Below, piece by piece: positions 10,071 to 18,983 of a stretch of 33,204 nt of DNA. Source of the stretch: Betaproteobacteria bacterium (GTDB lineage: Bacteria; Pseudomonadota; Gammaproteobacteria; Burkholderiales; SG8-39); assembly GCA_005881575.1 (NCBI GenBank), contig VBCA01000027.1:1-33204 (forward strand), in the 5' to 3' direction. The position numbers were made by a program, and so were the translations under genes. Below the pieces are notes generated by a model. That model was not told the origin of the DNA, made no database searches, and saw only the letters and a list, made by a program, of their open reading frames with translations. Within the stretch, counting starts at the first letter, position 1, and each line of letters starts with the position of its first letter.

Positions 10071-10856
10071 CTACGCGAGCCTCCGCCGGCTGCTGTTCTC
10101 GCGTTTGGTTTTTTCCAGCTGCTCGCTGGTCCGCCCGAAGCGGCGCTCGCGCTCGCGATACCAAGCGATCGCAGCGTCGAGCTGCTTGGCGTCGAAATCC
10201 GGCCACAGCGTCGGGGTGAAGTAGAGTTCGGTATAAGCAAGCTGCCAAAGCAGGAAATTACTGATGCGCTGCTCGCCGCCGGTGCGAATGAACAGATCCG
10301 GTTCGGGCGCGTAGTTGAGCGCCAGATGCGGCGCGAGTTGCTCCTCGGTAAATCCCTCGGCCGGCAGCGGGCCGCTGCGCGCGAGCTTCAGCAAAGCCTG
10401 CATCAGATCCCAGCGGCCGCCATAGTTGGCGGCGATGGTGAGCGTAAGCCCGGCATTGCGCGCAGTGAGCTCCTGGGCGCGGCGCGCGAGTTCGACCACG
10501 CGCGCTCCGAAGGGCGCGATATCGCCGATGATCTTGAGGCGCACTTTGTTTTCGTGCAGCCGCTCGGCTTCCTGCTCCAGGGCGGCCATGAACAGCTGCT
10601 TGAGCGTCGAAACTTCGTCGGCGGGCCGGCGCCAGTTCTCCGAGCTGAAGGCGAATAGGGTCAGGTATTCGATGCCCCGATCGGTGCACGCGCGCGTGAC
10701 GCGACGCACCGTCTCGACCCCTTGCTTGTGACCGGCGACGCGCGGGAGATAGCGCTTTTTGGCCCAACGCCCGTTGCCATCCATGATGACGGCGATATGC
10801 CGAGGGATATCTCCGGGGAGGGGGATCTCGCGCGTCGAGCTGGCGAAGGGTTTCAT
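10071..10856 (-). CDS. uppS: Undecaprenyl diphosphate synthase
   Basis: UppS is a cis-prenyltransferase that adds eight isopentenyl units to farnesyl diphosphate to give the C55 lipid carrier for peptidoglycan and O-antigen. The protein has 261 residues. [15 protein letters not shown] (about residues 22-36) holds the catalytic Asp and diphosphate-binding residues. The middle has [13 protein letters not shown], and the family signature is [15 protein letters not shown] near residue 200. ATG at 10856 gives a normal N-terminus. A TTG at 10886 overlaps the frr stop and would add ten residues; neither start has a convincing ribosome site, so the choice is provisional. The C-terminal tail is basic. 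Confidence 0.97.
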   Translation of the reverse strand: MKPFASSTREIPLPGDIPRHIAVIMDGNGRWAKKRYLPRVAGHKQGVETVRRVTRACTDRGIEYLTLFAFSSENWRRPADEVSTLKQLFMAALEQEAERLHENKVRLKIIGDIAPFGARVVELARRAQELTARNAGLTLTIAANYGGRWDLMQALLKLARSGPLPAEGFTEEQLAPHLALNYAPEPDLFIRTGGEQRISNFLLWQLAYTELYFTPTLWPDFDAKQLDAAIAWYRERERRFGRTSEQLEKTKRENSSRRRLA

Positions 10857-10882
10857 GGGGTAGACATTTCTATGGTGTTCGA

Positions 10883-11446
10883 TCAAACCGCCATCAACTC
10901 TGCCTCTTTTGCCGCGATCATCTTGTCGATTTCGCCGATGTGCTTGTCGGTGAGCTTTTGGATCTCGTCTTGCGCGCGCCGTTCCTCGTCTTCGGACACC
11001 GCCTTGCCTTTCAGCAATTCCTTGAGCGCATGGTTGGCGTCGCGACGCGAGTTGCGAACGGCGACCTTGGCGTTTTCCCCTTCGTGCTTAATCACTTTGA
11101 TCAAGTCGCGGCGACGCTCCTCGGTGAGGGTCGGCATCGGCACCCGTACCATGTCTCCGTGAGAAGCAGGATTCAGGCCAAGATCGGACTCGCGGATGGC
11201 CTTTTCGATCGCGCCGAGCATCTTTTTCTCCCAGGGCGATACCCCGAGGGTACGGGCGTCGAGGAGGCTCACGTTGGCGACCTTCGGGATCGGCATCTGA
11301 CTGCCGTAGTAATCTACGGAGACGTGGTCGAGCAGCCCCGCGTGCGCTCGGCCGGTGCGGACTTTGGACAAGTCGGCTCTCAAGGCTTCGAGCGACTTAT
11401 GCATTCTCTGCTCGGTATTCTTCTTGACGTCGGCCAGGCTATTCAT
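10883..11446 (-). CDS. frr: Ribosome recycling factor
   Basis: RRF, with EF-G, splits the post-termination ribosome and frees mRNA and tRNA. The 187-residue protein is the usual length. It has the three-helix-bundle sequence with [17 protein letters not shown] near residue 26, [11 protein letters not shown], and the C-terminal [16 protein letters not shown]. The ATG at 11446 is preceded by an excellent AGGAGG with a spacing of 7 nt, the strongest ribosome site in this operon. The gene sits 20 nt after pyrH. The order rpsB-tsf-pyrH-frr is one of the most conserved in bacteria. Confidence 0.98.
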   Translation of the reverse strand: MNSLADVKKNTEQRMHKSLEALRADLSKVRTGRAHAGLLDHVSVDYYGSQMPIPKVANVSLLDARTLGVSPWEKKMLGAIEKAIRESDLGLNPASHGDMVRVPMPTLTEERRRDLIKVIKHEGENAKVAVRNSRRDANHALKELLKGKAVSEDEERRAQDEIQKLTDKHIGEIDKMIAAKEAELMAV

Positions 11447-11466
11447 GAATGCCCCTCCTAGCGATC

Positions 11467-12192
11467 TCAGGAGCTCACGTAAACCAGCGTGCCTTCTTTT
11501 TCACCGGTGACGACCCGCTTCATCGCTCCGACTTTCAGGATGCTGAACACGGTGATCGGAAGCTTCTGGTCGCGGCAAAGCGCGAAGGCCGTGGCATCCA
11601 TCACCCTAAGATTCTTGATCATGGCCTCGTCAAAGCTCAACTTGTCGTAGCGCTTGGCGTCCGGACGCAGCTTGGGATCGGCCGTATAAATGCCGTCGAC
11701 CTTGGTCGCCTTGAGGACCATTTCCGCGCCGATCTCCGTTCCGCGCAGCGCCGCCGCGGTATCGGTCGTGAAGAACGGGTTGCCTGTTCCCGCGGCAAAA
11801 ATCACGATCTTGCCTTCCTCGAGGTAGCGGATCGCCTTGTTGCGGATGTAGGGCTCGACGATCTGTTCTATGTTGAGCGCAGACTGCACTCGCGCGTTCA
11901 AGCCCCCCTGCCGCATGGCGTCCTGCAGGGCAAGCGCGTTCATGATGGTCGCGAGCATTCCGATGTAGTCGGCGGTGGCGCGATCCATCCCCGCCGCGCC
12001 CGGCGCCACCCCGCGAAAAATATTGCCCCCTCCGATCACCACGGCGATCTCCAGCCCCAGCGCGGCGACCTGAGAGATTTCGCCGACGATGCGCTCGATG
12101 GTGGCGCGATTGATCCCGAAGGGATCGTCTCCCATCAGGGCCTCGCCGCTCAATTTGAGCAGGATACGTTTGTACTTGGCAGTTGGGGTCAT
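11467..12192 (-). CDS. pyrH: Uridylate kinase (UMP kinase)
   Basis: PyrH phosphorylates UMP to UDP in pyrimidine synthesis; in the E. coli family it is a hexamer controlled by GTP and UTP. From ATG at 12192 the protein has 241 residues, the same as E. coli, beginning [21 protein letters not shown]. Amino-acid-kinase motifs are present: [10 protein letters not shown] (about residues 53-62), [16 protein letters not shown], and [13 protein letters not shown]. An earlier in-frame ATG at 12234, only 3 nt after the tsf stop, would add 14 charged residues ([14 protein letters not shown]). Neither start has a strong ribosome site. The shorter form is preferred from family length, but the longer one could be used through coupling with tsf. 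Confidence 0.97.
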   Translation of the reverse strand: MTPTAKYKRILLKLSGEALMGDDPFGINRATIERIVGEISQVAALGLEIAVVIGGGNIFRGVAPGAAGMDRATADYIGMLATIMNALALQDAMRQGGLNARVQSALNIEQIVEPYIRNKAIRYLEEGKIVIFAAGTGNPFFTTDTAAALRGTEIGAEMVLKATKVDGIYTADPKLRPDAKRYDKLSFDEAMIKNLRVMDATAFALCRDQKLPITVFSILKVGAMKRVVTGEKEGTLVYVSS

Positions 12193-12237
12193 TCCAGGCT
12201 GTCTTTCTTTCTTCTTGTCTGGGTGTAGCTCCATGGC

Positions 12238-13101
12238 TCAGGCCGTTTGACCGTTCCCCTTCTTTTCGATTCCCTCGCCGACCACATACAGCACAAAGCG
12301 CGAAACCGACGCGCCGGCGGCCTTGAGCAGAGCTTCGACGGTTTGTTTTCCGGCCGGATCCTTGACGAAAATTTGGCCGAGCAGCGTTACGTCCTTGAGA
12401 AATTTCTGCACGCTTCCCTCTACCATCTTTTTCTGGATGTCGGCAGGCTTGCCCGATTCCGCCGCCTTTGCCGCGGCGATATTGCGTTCCTTGGCAACCA
12501 GATCGGCCGGGATGTCGTTGCCCGACAATCCCATGGGCTTCGCCGCGGCAATGTGCATGGCGAGGTCACGACCAAGTTGCTCCGCTCCGCCGACTACATC
12601 GACGAGCACGCCGATCTTGGCGCCGCCGTGGTGGACGTAGTGGTAGAGCCGACCGTTCGCCTTGAGACTGGCAAAGCGGCGGATGGAAATGTTCTCGCCG
12701 ATACGTCCGACGAGCGCCTTGCGCGTGTCCTCCGCCGTAGAGCCTGCCAACGCCAGCTTGCCCAAAACGGCAAGGTCCTGAGGATTCTTCTTCGCAGCCA
12801 AGTCGGCTATCGAAGCCGCGAATCGTTGGAAGTCTTCGGTCTTCGCCACAAAATCGGTCTCGCAGTTGACTTCCACGATCGCGCCGGTCTTCGCGTCCGG
12901 CGCGACGTGAACCGCGACGACGCCCTCGGCGGCCGTTCGCGTCGCGGCCCTCGACGCCCTGTTGCCGAGCCTGACGCGCAGGAGCTCCTCGGCCTTGGCT
13001 GAATTGCCTTGCGCCTCAACCAGCGCCCTCTTGCATTCCATCATCGGCGCGTCGGTCTTGTCGCGCAGATCTCTGACCATGCTTGCGGTGATTTCCGCCA
13101 T
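12238..13101 (-). CDS. tsf: Elongation factor Ts
   Basis: EF-Ts is the nucleotide exchange factor for EF-Tu, releasing GDP after each delivery of aminoacyl-tRNA. The 287-residue protein has the N-terminal UBA-like domain with [20 protein letters not shown]. The core domain contains [12 protein letters not shown] (near residue 78, the TDFV contact to EF-Tu) and [15 protein letters not shown] later block [18 protein letters not shown] is also diagnostic. The ATG at 13101 lies 73 nt downstream of rpsB, and a hairpin with a U-run sits in that gap, so only part of rpsB transcription may reach tsf. The next gene pyrH follows closely. Confidence 0.98.
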   Translation of the reverse strand: MAEITASMVRDLRDKTDAPMMECKRALVEAQGNSAKAEELLRVRLGNRASRAATRTAAEGVVAVHVAPDAKTGAIVEVNCETDFVAKTEDFQRFAASIADLAAKKNPQDLAVLGKLALAGSTAEDTRKALVGRIGENISIRRFASLKANGRLYHYVHHGGAKIGVLVDVVGGAEQLGRDLAMHIAAAKPMGLSGNDIPADLVAKERNIAAAKAAESGKPADIQKKMVEGSVQKFLKDVTLLGQIFVKDPAGKQTVEALLKAAGASVSRFVLYVVGEGIEKKGNGQTA

Positions 13102-13130
13102 TACCTGGAACCCTGCTGTTCTGGAGGTTC

Positions 13131-13158
13131 AAAAAAAAGGGGCTGCCGCGCCCCTTTT
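13131..13158 (-). terminator. Hairpin with U-run between rpsB and tsf
   Basis: On the minus strand the RNA would form a perfect 9-bp stem AAAAGGGGC/GCCCCUUUU with a 6-nt loop (14149-side read as GCGGCA; plus-strand loop 13144-13149), followed by four more U residues. It lies 16 bases past the rpsB stop and 30 bases before tsf. The shape is that of an intrinsic terminator. As tsf and the rest of the operon lie beyond it, it most likely acts as a leaky attenuator that keeps S2 output above EF-Ts, as is known for the rpsB-tsf gap of some other proteobacteria. Confidence 0.8.
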
Positions 13159-13174
13159 GCGCCGCGATAGCCGA

Positions 13175-13927
13175 TCATTGCCCTTTCGCCCCGGACTCTT
13201 CGACTTCGACGAACTCATCGGAGGCCGCACCGATGATTTCCTGCACCACCTGGCTGCGGCCCTCCAAGATCGCATCGGCGATCCCGCGCGCATACAGCCG
13301 TATCGCCCGGCTCGAGTCGTCATTGCCCGGAATGACGTAGGCAATTCCGTCCGGAGAGTGATTGGTATCGACGACCCCGATGACGGGAATGCCGAGCTTT
13401 TTCGCCTCGGCGACGGCCCCTTTCTGGTAGCCGACGTCGATCACGAACAGCGCATCGGGCCGGTTGTCCAACGCCTTGATGCCACCGAGGCTGCGCTGCA
13501 GCTTGGCGAGCTCGCGCTGAAAGTGCAGGGCTTCTTTCTTCGGCAGCTTCTCCATGCTTCCGTCCTCGATCATGGCCTCCATTTCCTTCAGGCGCTTGAT
13601 CGACTGGCGGACGGTCTTGAAGTTCGTGAGCATCCCGCCGAGCCACCGATGATCGACGAAAGGGGCGCCGCAGCGCTCGGCTTCCTCGCGGATTATCTCG
13701 CGCGCCTGGCGCTTGGTTCCGACGAACAGGAGGGTGCCCTTGTTGGAGGCGAGCTGGCGCACGAATTTCATCGCCTCCTGGTACATCACCATCGTCTTCT
13801 CGAGATTGATGATGTGAATTTTGTTGCGATGACCGAAGATGAAAGGCGCCATCTTCGGGTTCCAGTAGCGGGTCTGGTGGCCGAAATGCACGCCCGCTTC
13901 GAGCATTTGGCGCATCGTGGTCGACAT
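13175..13927 (-). CDS. rpsB: 30S ribosomal protein S2
   Basis: S2 binds the 30S subunit late in assembly and is needed for S1 binding. The 250-residue protein carries the family hallmarks: [22 protein letters not shown] at the start, [43 protein letters not shown] and the C-terminal [24 protein letters not shown]. The ATG at 13927 has a GGAG ribosome site at the usual spacing. The C-terminal tail is acidic ([13 protein letters not shown]). It is the first gene of the long envelope block. A 5' leader of about 120 nt with strong secondary structure precedes it, which suggests feedback by S2 as in E. coli. Confidence 0.98.
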   Translation of the reverse strand: MSTTMRQMLEAGVHFGHQTRYWNPKMAPFIFGHRNKIHIINLEKTMVMYQEAMKFVRQLASNKGTLLFVGTKRQAREIIREEAERCGAPFVDHRWLGGMLTNFKTVRQSIKRLKEMEAMIEDGSMEKLPKKEALHFQRELAKLQRSLGGIKALDNRPDALFVIDVGYQKGAVAEAKKLGIPVIGVVDTNHSPDGIAYVIPGNDDSSRAIRLYARGIADAILEGRSQVVQEIIGAASDEFVEVEESGAKGQ

Positions 13928-13937
13928 GATGACTCCG

Positions 13938-14044
13938 GTTAGGGTTACATTTCAGGGGCCGCCCCGGCCCAATGACCCGCTGAAACGCTTGCGGGCACCC
14001 TAACGGCGTAGCGGCAAAAATTTAGCCGAGCCCGGGCCCGGCTA
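13938..14044 (-). promoter_or_regulatory. Structured rpsB mRNA leader (candidate S2 autoregulatory element)
   Basis: On the minus strand the leader folds into distinct parts. A 9-bp hairpin (plus-strand arms 14023-14031 and 14036-14044, loop CCGG) is followed by a short AAUUUUU run. A long-range 8-bp helix GUUAGGGU/ACCCUAAC (arms 13997-14004 and 13938-13945) then closes a branched region. Inside it are GC-rich helices such as CCCGC/GCGGG and GGGCC/GGCCC, with an alternative UUUCAG/CUGAAA pairing. The 3' arm of the long helix ends right against the GGAG ribosome site of rpsB, so pairing could hide the site. S2 autoregulation through the rpsB leader is known in E. coli; that this leader does the same is inference. 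Confidence 0.55.
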
Positions 14045-14054
14045 GAGACTTAAA

Positions 14055-14084
14055 ATGGTAGCACGCGGATCGAAATAGATGCAA
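14055..14084 (-). promoter_or_regulatory. Probable rpsB promoter
   Basis: On the minus strand, TTGCAT (14084-14079) and TACCAT (14060-14055) are separated by 18 bases. The -10 matches consensus at four of six positions and the -35 at three of six. Transcription would start near 14048, immediately before the first leader hairpin. The place fits a promoter for the whole rpsB operon, but the match is only moderate. Confidence 0.4.
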
Positions 14085-14158
14085 GTTTTTCCTGTGCAAA
14101 CAGAGTTTTACTCCGCCCCCGGCCGCGACCGCGAACCCCGTCCACGCCGGCCTGCGAT

Positions 14159-14187
14159 TTGCCCCGACGAGGTCGATGACTTATCCT
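14159..14187 (+). promoter_or_regulatory. Probable map-glnD promoter
   Basis: TTGCCC at 14159-14164 and TATCCT at 14182-14187 are separated by the ideal 17 bases, each matching consensus at four of six positions. The start codon of map lies 20 bases after the -10 element. The site is divergent from the rpsB promoter; the two start regions are about 100 bases apart. Confidence 0.4.
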
Positions 14188-14207
14188 TCGCACTTTTTTG
14201 CTGAAGC

Positions 14208-15002
14208 ATGACGATACATCTGAAGACTGCCGAGGAAGTCGAGCGCATGCGCATCGCCGGACAGCTCGCCGGGGAAGTGCTCGACTTCGTCGCTCCGCGC
14301 GTCAAGCCCGGAGTCACGACCGGCGAGCTCGATCGTCTTTGCCATGACTTGATCGTCGAGGAGCAGAAGGCGATCCCCGCTCCGCTGAACTATGCGCCGC
14401 CCGGCTACAAGCCCTTTCCGAAGTCGATCTGCACCTCGGTGAACCACCAAGTCTGCCACGGCATCCCGGGCGAGCGCGTGCTCAAGGCGGGTGACATCCT
14501 GAATATCGACGTCACCGTGATCAAGGACGGTTTTCACGGCGATTCAAGCCGCATGTACTACGTCGGGGAGCCTTCCATCCAGGCAAGGCGGCTGTGCGAG
14601 ACGACCTACGAGTGCATGTGGCTCGGCATCCGCGAGGTGCGCCCCGGGGCCTTTCTCGGTGACGTCGGCGCCGCGATCCAGCGGCACGCCGAATCCCACG
14701 GCTACAGCGTCGTGCGCGAGTTCTGCGGCCATGGAATCGGGAGAAAATTCCACGAAGAGCCGCAGGTTCTGCACTACGGACGCTCCGGGACCGGTACGCG
14801 CCTCCAACCGGGGATGATCTTCACGATCGAACCGATGATCAACGCCGGCAAGCCGGCGATCCGCGAGCTCGCCGACGGCTGGACCATCGTCACCAAGGAT
14901 CACAGCCTGTCGGCGCAATGGGAGCACACCGTCCTCGTAACCGGAACGGGATTCGAGGTCCTGACCCTTTCCGCCGGCACTCCCCCGCCGCCAAAGCACT
15001 GA
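14208..15002 (+). CDS. map: Type I methionine aminopeptidase
   Basis: MetAP removes the initiator methionine from new proteins in the cytoplasm after deformylation (def lies 3 kb away). The 264-residue protein is a type Ia enzyme with the pita-bread fold and no N-terminal extension. All five metal ligands are visible at D101, D112, H175, E208 and E239, each four positions beyond the E. coli residues. The substrate-pocket His is H84 in CHGIPG. Motifs include LNIDVTVIKDGFHGDSSRM, GHGIGRKFHEEP and WEHTVLVT. The ATG at 14208 gives the family N-terminus with a weak ribosome site. map divergent from rpsB and followed by glnD is the same order as in E. coli. Confidence 0.97.
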   Translation: MTIHLKTAEEVERMRIAGQLAGEVLDFVAPRVKPGVTTGELDRLCHDLIVEEQKAIPAPLNYAPPGYKPFPKSICTSVNHQVCHGIPGERVLKAGDILNIDVTVIKDGFHGDSSRMYYVGEPSIQARRLCETTYECMWLGIREVRPGAFLGDVGAAIQRHAESHGYSVVREFCGHGIGRKFHEEPQVLHYGRSGTGTRLQPGMIFTIEPMINAGKPAIRELADGWTIVTKDHSLSAQWEHTVLVTGTGFEVLTLSAGTPPPPKH

Positions 15003-15006
15003 CTCC

Positions 15007-17592
15007 ATGCTGTCCCCTCACGCGACGCTTGCGGACGGCGGCGCCACCCTCGCCCGCCTGAAAGCCGGCGTGCAAGCCGAGCGCGCCGCGCTGCAGGCAA
15101 AGTTTCGCGAGAGGGCGGACGGCAGCATGGTGCTGCGCGAGCATCGCCGCCTGGTCGACCGCGTGCTGAAGGAGATGTGGCGGCAGCTCCGACTGCCGGC
15201 ACCGCTTGCGCTCCTCGCGGTCGGCGGCTACGGGCGCGGAGAGCTCTATCCTCATTCCGACATCGACGTGCTGGTGCTGCTGCAGGACCCGGCTTCCGCT
15301 GGCCTCGCGAGCCAGATCGAAAAACTCGTAGGACGCCTCTGGGACACCGGGCTCGAGCTCGCCCACAGCGTGCGCACGGTCGCCGAGTGCGTCGAGGAGG
15401 CGAGGAAGGACGTCACCGTGATGACCAGCCTCCTCGAAGCGAGACAAGTCGCCGGAAACCGCGGCCTTTTCGCCCGTTTTGACCGCGCGCGGAGGGAATG
15501 TCTCGACGCCGAGGTGTTCTTCAAGGCAAAGCGCCTGGAGCAGGAACAGCGCCATACAAAATTCCAGGACAGCCCCTACAGCCTCGAGCCTAATCTCAAG
15601 GAGGCGCCGGGCGGCCTTCGCGACCTGCAGGTGATCCTTTGGATCAGCCAGGCTTGCGGACTGGGAAATTCCTGGACGGAATTGGCACGGCGCGCACTGG
15701 TTACCTCGGAGGAAGCGCGCCAGGTGCAAAGGCATCACAGATTCCTTCAAAACCTGCGGGTGCGCCTGCACTACGCCGCGGCCCGCCGCGAGGACCGGCT
15801 GCTGTTCGATTACCAGGAGAGCCTGGCGCGCGAGCTCGGGTATTCTCCCAACGCGCACCGGCGCGCCGGCGAGCAGCTGATGCAGTCCTATTTCCGCACG
15901 GCCAAGGCAGTGACTCAGCTAAATACGATACTGCTGCAGAACATGGGTGCCAAGATTTTTCCTGCGAGGAATTCCGATGGCGCGAAGATCAGCGAAAAGT
16001 TCAGGCGGGTGGGCGAATTGCTGAAAGCGCACCCTGCCGATCTGTTCGAGCGCGAGCCCACCGCGATCCTCGAGAGTTTTCTCGTCATGCAGCAGCACTC
16101 GGAGCTGAAGGGCATGACGGCGCAGACGCTGCGCGCGCTCTGGCGCGCGCGAACGCGAATCGACGTTGCCTTCCGAAGAGATCCGCGAAACCGCGCGACT
16201 TTTCTTTCGCTGCTGCAGCAGCCGCGCGGCATCGTGCACGAACTTCGGCGAATGAATCAATACGGCATCCTAGGAAGGTATCTGCCCGCCTTCCGCCGCA
16301 TCGTCGGACAGATGCAACACGATCTTTTCCACGCGTATACCGTGGACCAGCACATCCTCACCGTCGTGCGCAATGTGCGCCGTTTCACGATGCTCGAGTT
16401 TGCGCACGAGTACCCGCTGTGCAGCCGTATCATCGCCAGCCTCGAGCGCCATTGGCTGCTGTACATTGCTGCGATCTTCCACGACATCGCCAAGGGCCGC
16501 GGCGGCGATCACTCGCAGCTGGGCAAGATCGAGGCCCGGCGCTTCTGCCGCGAGCATGGCCTTGCGGCCGAAGACACGCAGCTCGTCGAGTTCCTCGTCG
16601 AGCACCACCTCACCATGTCGTCGGTAGCGCAGAAACAGGACCTCTCCGATCCGGAGGTCCTGCGGCGCTTCGCCGACATCGTGGGCACCGAGCGGCGGTT
16701 GGTCGCGCTCTATCTGCTCACGGTCGCGGACATCCGCGGCACGAGCCCCAAGGTGTGGAACGCCTGGAAAGGCAAGCTCCTCGAGGATCTTTTTCGCGCG
16801 ACACAACATCTGCTGAAGGGCGGGAAGATCGAGGCCGACCAGTACATTCAGCGCAAGCAGGACGAAGCCAAACGCCTGTTGCGCCTCTACGGCCTGTCGG
16901 ACACCGCACAGGATGCCCTGTGGCGCCATTTCGATGTCCCGTATTTCCTGCGCCACGACGCCCAGGAGATCGCCTGGCACACGCGGCTGCTGCACCACCG
17001 CGAGAGCGCGGACAAGCCTGTCGTCAAGGCGCGCCTCTCGCCGGCGGGTGAAGGGCTGCAGGTCATGATCTACGTGATCGATCAGCGCGACCTGTTCGCG
17101 CGCATTTCAGGCTACTTCGGGTCGATAGGCTTCAGCATCCTCGACGCCAAGATCTACACGACCCGGCACCAGTACGCGCTCGACACCTTCCAGGTCATGG
17201 ACATCGGCAGCGTGCCGCATCCGCGCGACATGATCGCCAAGATCGAGTCCGAGCTGGCCGAGTGGCTGGCGAACCGGGTTCCCTTGCCGCAGCCGGTCCA
17301 GGGGCGGGTGTCGCGACGCGTCAAGCACTTCCCCATCGCACCGGAGGTGCGTATCGTCCCGGACGAGAAGGGACAGTACCACTCCCTGTCGGTCACCGCG
17401 GGCGACCGGCCCGGCCTGCTCTATGCCATCGCACTGGTGCTCAGCCGCTACGGGGTCAGCCTGCACACCGCCAAGATCGCAACGCTCGGCGAGCGCGCCG
17501 AGGACGTGTTCGTTGTGTCCGGCAGCGCGCTGGCCAATGCGAAAACCGTGCTGCAACTCGAAACCGATCTGCTGAAGGCGCTGCAAGCCTAG
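15007..17592 (+). CDS. glnD: Bifunctional [protein-PII] uridylyltransferase/uridylyl-removing enzyme
   Basis: GlnD senses glutamine and adds or removes UMP on PII proteins (GlnB/GlnK), setting glutamine synthetase activity and nitrogen regulation. The 861-residue protein has the full domain order. The nucleotidyltransferase domain shows GGYGRGELYPHSDID (residues 73-87; catalytic D85 and D87). A helical GlnD linker follows with DSPYSLEPNLKEAPGGLRDL. The HD domain has HD at residues 492-493 in FHDIAKGRGGDHS for UMP removal. Two C-terminal ACT domains start near residues 684 and 790 and bind glutamine. It follows map by 4 nt, so the two are probably coupled. The gene ends 16 bases from the convergent def, and I see no terminator between them. 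Confidence 0.98.
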   Translation: MLSPHATLADGGATLARLKAGVQAERAALQAKFRERADGSMVLREHRRLVDRVLKEMWRQLRLPAPLALLAVGGYGRGELYPHSDIDVLVLLQDPASAGLASQIEKLVGRLWDTGLELAHSVRTVAECVEEARKDVTVMTSLLEARQVAGNRGLFARFDRARRECLDAEVFFKAKRLEQEQRHTKFQDSPYSLEPNLKEAPGGLRDLQVILWISQACGLGNSWTELARRALVTSEEARQVQRHHRFLQNLRVRLHYAAARREDRLLFDYQESLARELGYSPNAHRRAGEQLMQSYFRTAKAVTQLNTILLQNMGAKIFPARNSDGAKISEKFRRVGELLKAHPADLFEREPTAILESFLVMQQHSELKGMTAQTLRALWRARTRIDVAFRRDPRNRATFLSLLQQPRGIVHELRRMNQYGILGRYLPAFRRIVGQMQHDLFHAYTVDQHILTVVRNVRRFTMLEFAHEYPLCSRIIASLERHWLLYIAAIFHDIAKGRGGDHSQLGKIEARRFCREHGLAAEDTQLVEFLVEHHLTMSSVAQKQDLSDPEVLRRFADIVGTERRLVALYLLTVADIRGTSPKVWNAWKGKLLEDLFRATQHLLKGGKIEADQYIQRKQDEAKRLLRLYGLSDTAQDALWRHFDVPYFLRHDAQEIAWHTRLLHHRESADKPVVKARLSPAGEGLQVMIYVIDQRDLFARISGYFGSIGFSILDAKIYTTRHQYALDTFQVMDIGSVPHPRDMIAKIESELAEWLANRVPLPQPVQGRVSRRVKHFPIAPEVRIVPDEKGQYHSLSVTAGDRPGLLYAIALVLSRYGVSLHTAKIATLGERAEDVFVVSGSALANAKTVLQLETDLLKALQA

Positions 17593-17608
17593 ACGCAGCT
17601 CTCCGGTC

Positions 17609-18139
17609 TTATTCATCCCTGAGTTCCTGATCGGGGAACAGAACCTCGACGAAGCCGAATTGGGCCATGTCACGCATGCGCATCGGGTACAGAATTCCGT
17701 CGAGATGGTCGCATTCATGCTGTACGACCCTCGCGTGGAATCCTTCGACACTCCGATCGATCCGGTTGCCGGATTCGTCGAAGCCCTGATACCGGACCTT
17801 CTTGAGGCGCGGCACGACGCCGCGCATGCCCGGGACCGACAGGCACCCCTCCCAGTCTTCTTCCATTTCTTCCCCGAGCGGGGTGATGACGGGGTTGACG
17901 AGCACCGTGTCCGAAACTTCCTCGGCGTCGGGATAGCGCGGATTGCGCGTGACTCCGAAAATGACCACCCGCAAGGGGACACCGATCTGAGGGGCGGCGA
18001 GCCCTGCGCCGTTCAGGTGCGCCATGGTGTCGCGCATGTCGGCGATCAGCTCGCGCAGCTGCGGGGTGCCAAACGCCTCCACGGATTGCGATTTCTCGAG
18101 CAGCCGCAGATCACCCATTTTCAGAACTTCGCGGATCAT
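17609..18139 (-). CDS. def: Peptide deformylase
   Basis: Def removes the formyl group from the first methionine of new proteins, the step before MetAP acts. The 176-residue protein has the three class motifs: [10 protein letters not shown] (residues 44-53), EGCLSVPG with metal ligand C99, and QHECDHLDG with H141, E142 and H145. The start is ATG at 18139, preceded by GGAGG about 7 nt upstream; a longer open frame upstream starts in noncoding DNA and is not supported. It is the last gene of the minus-strand run, 103 bases after mtnP. It lacks the usual partner fmt in this window. Confidence 0.96.
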   Translation of the reverse strand: MIREVLKMGDLRLLEKSQSVEAFGTPQLRELIADMRDTMAHLNGAGLAAPQIGVPLRVVIFGVTRNPRYPDAEEVSDTVLVNPVITPLGEEMEEDWEGCLSVPGMRGVVPRLKKVRYQGFDESGNRIDRSVEGFHARVVQHECDHLDGILYPMRMRDMAQFGFVEVLFPDQELRDE

Positions 18140-18174
18140 GCCGCCGCCTCCGAGACTCTGTATCCGGAGTTGTA

Positions 18175-18201
18175 ATTGCCGCGTCGGCGGCCGGCGGCAA
18201 T
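18175..18201. repeat. Inverted repeats in the mtnP-def gap
   Basis: The 103-base gap between mtnP and def (18140-18242) holds a perfect 8-bp inverted repeat ATTGCCGC/GCGGCAAT with an 11-base loop. A second small hairpin, CCCGC-AA-GCGGG, lies at 18217-18228. Neither is followed by a T-run on either strand, so they are not classical intrinsic terminators. They may shape or protect the def mRNA 5' end; the function is unknown. Confidence 0.4.
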
Positions 18202-18242
18202 CGCGGCCGGTCGTATCCCGCAAGCGGGCCCCTGCTCCCTGC

Positions 18243-18977
18243 TCATGCCGCCACCAGCCCTTCGATGATCTTTCGCACCCGGCCCGCGGCGTCTTTCAGT
18301 ACTTCGTCGATCTCCCGCAACCGTATGCCGCGGGCGCTCGCGCCTCGGCCGGCAGCGTGATTCACCACCACTGCGATCGCCGCGTACGCCAGCTCGATCT
18401 CGCGCGCCAGGGCCGCCTCGGGCATCCCGGTCATGCCGACGATGTCGGCGCCGTCGCGCTCCAGCCGGTCGATTTCCGCGGCCGTCTCCAATCTCGGCCC
18501 CTGGGTCGCAGCATAGACCGCGCCGTCGACGGCCGCCTCGCCGCAGGCCTTCGCCGCCGCGAGAAGCCTGCTTCGCAACTCGCCGGTGTAGGGCTCGGTG
18601 AAGTCGATGTGCTTCACCGGAGCCTCGTTCTCGAAAAACGTGCTCATCCGTCCGCAGGTGTAGTCGATGATCTGGTGCGGGACGACGATCCTTCCCGGGC
18701 CGAGGTCTGCGCGGATGCCGCCGACCGAGACGACCGAAACGACATCGCCGACACCCTGTTCCTTGAGTGCCCACAAGTTGGCGCGGTAGTTCACTTGATG
18801 GGGCGCAATCGTATGGCCATAGCCGTGGCGCGCGAGGAACACCACCGGCACGCCGCGGATCGCGCCGAATGTGAGCGGTCCGGACGCCTCCCCATAGGGA
18901 GTCCGCACGACTTGGCGGCGCGAGACATCGAGATTGGAGAGCTGTGTCAGCCCGGTGCCGCCGATGATCGCGAACAT
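18243..18977 (-). CDS. mtnP: S-methyl-5'-thioinosine phosphorylase-like purine nucleoside phosphorylase
   Basis: This is a PNP/MTAP-family enzyme of 244 residues that cleaves a purine nucleoside with phosphate. It has GGTGL (6-10), the phosphate-binding RHGYGH (50-55), GGI near residue 86, and [12 protein letters not shown] (158-169). Methylthioadenosine phosphorylases carry an Asp pair in a TDYD-like motif that binds the adenine amino group. Here the equivalent place reads VNHAAG, with N206 and no Asp. That is the pattern of 6-oxopurine enzymes, including the methylthioinosine phosphorylase known from Pseudomonas. The likely product is therefore hypoxanthine plus methylthioribose 1-phosphate. 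hpt, 6 nt upstream, could reuse the hypoxanthine. The specificity is inference; annotation as MTAP would be the other choice. Confidence 0.85.
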   Translation of the reverse strand: MFAIIGGTGLTQLSNLDVSRRQVVRTPYGEASGPLTFGAIRGVPVVFLARHGYGHTIAPHQVNYRANLWALKEQGVGDVVSVVSVGGIRADLGPGRIVVPHQIIDYTCGRMSTFFENEAPVKHIDFTEPYTGELRSRLLAAAKACGEAAVDGAVYAATQGPRLETAAEIDRLERDGADIVGMTGMPEAALAREIELAYAAIAVVVNHAAGRGASARGIRLREIDEVLKDAAGRVRKIIEGLVAA

Positions 18978-18983
18978 GCGCGC

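Noticed and set aside
15639-17051. 470-codon frame on the same strand as glnD in another phase
   Set aside because: Arg/Pro/Ala-rich translation with no domain; glnD fully explains the DNA.
17593-17608. Possible terminator between convergent glnD and def
   Set aside because: Only 16 bases with no inverted repeat or T-run on either strand.
18217-18228. CCCGC-AA-GCGGG hairpin as a terminator of mtnP
   Set aside because: No following U-run, and the 2-base loop is too tight for the full stem.
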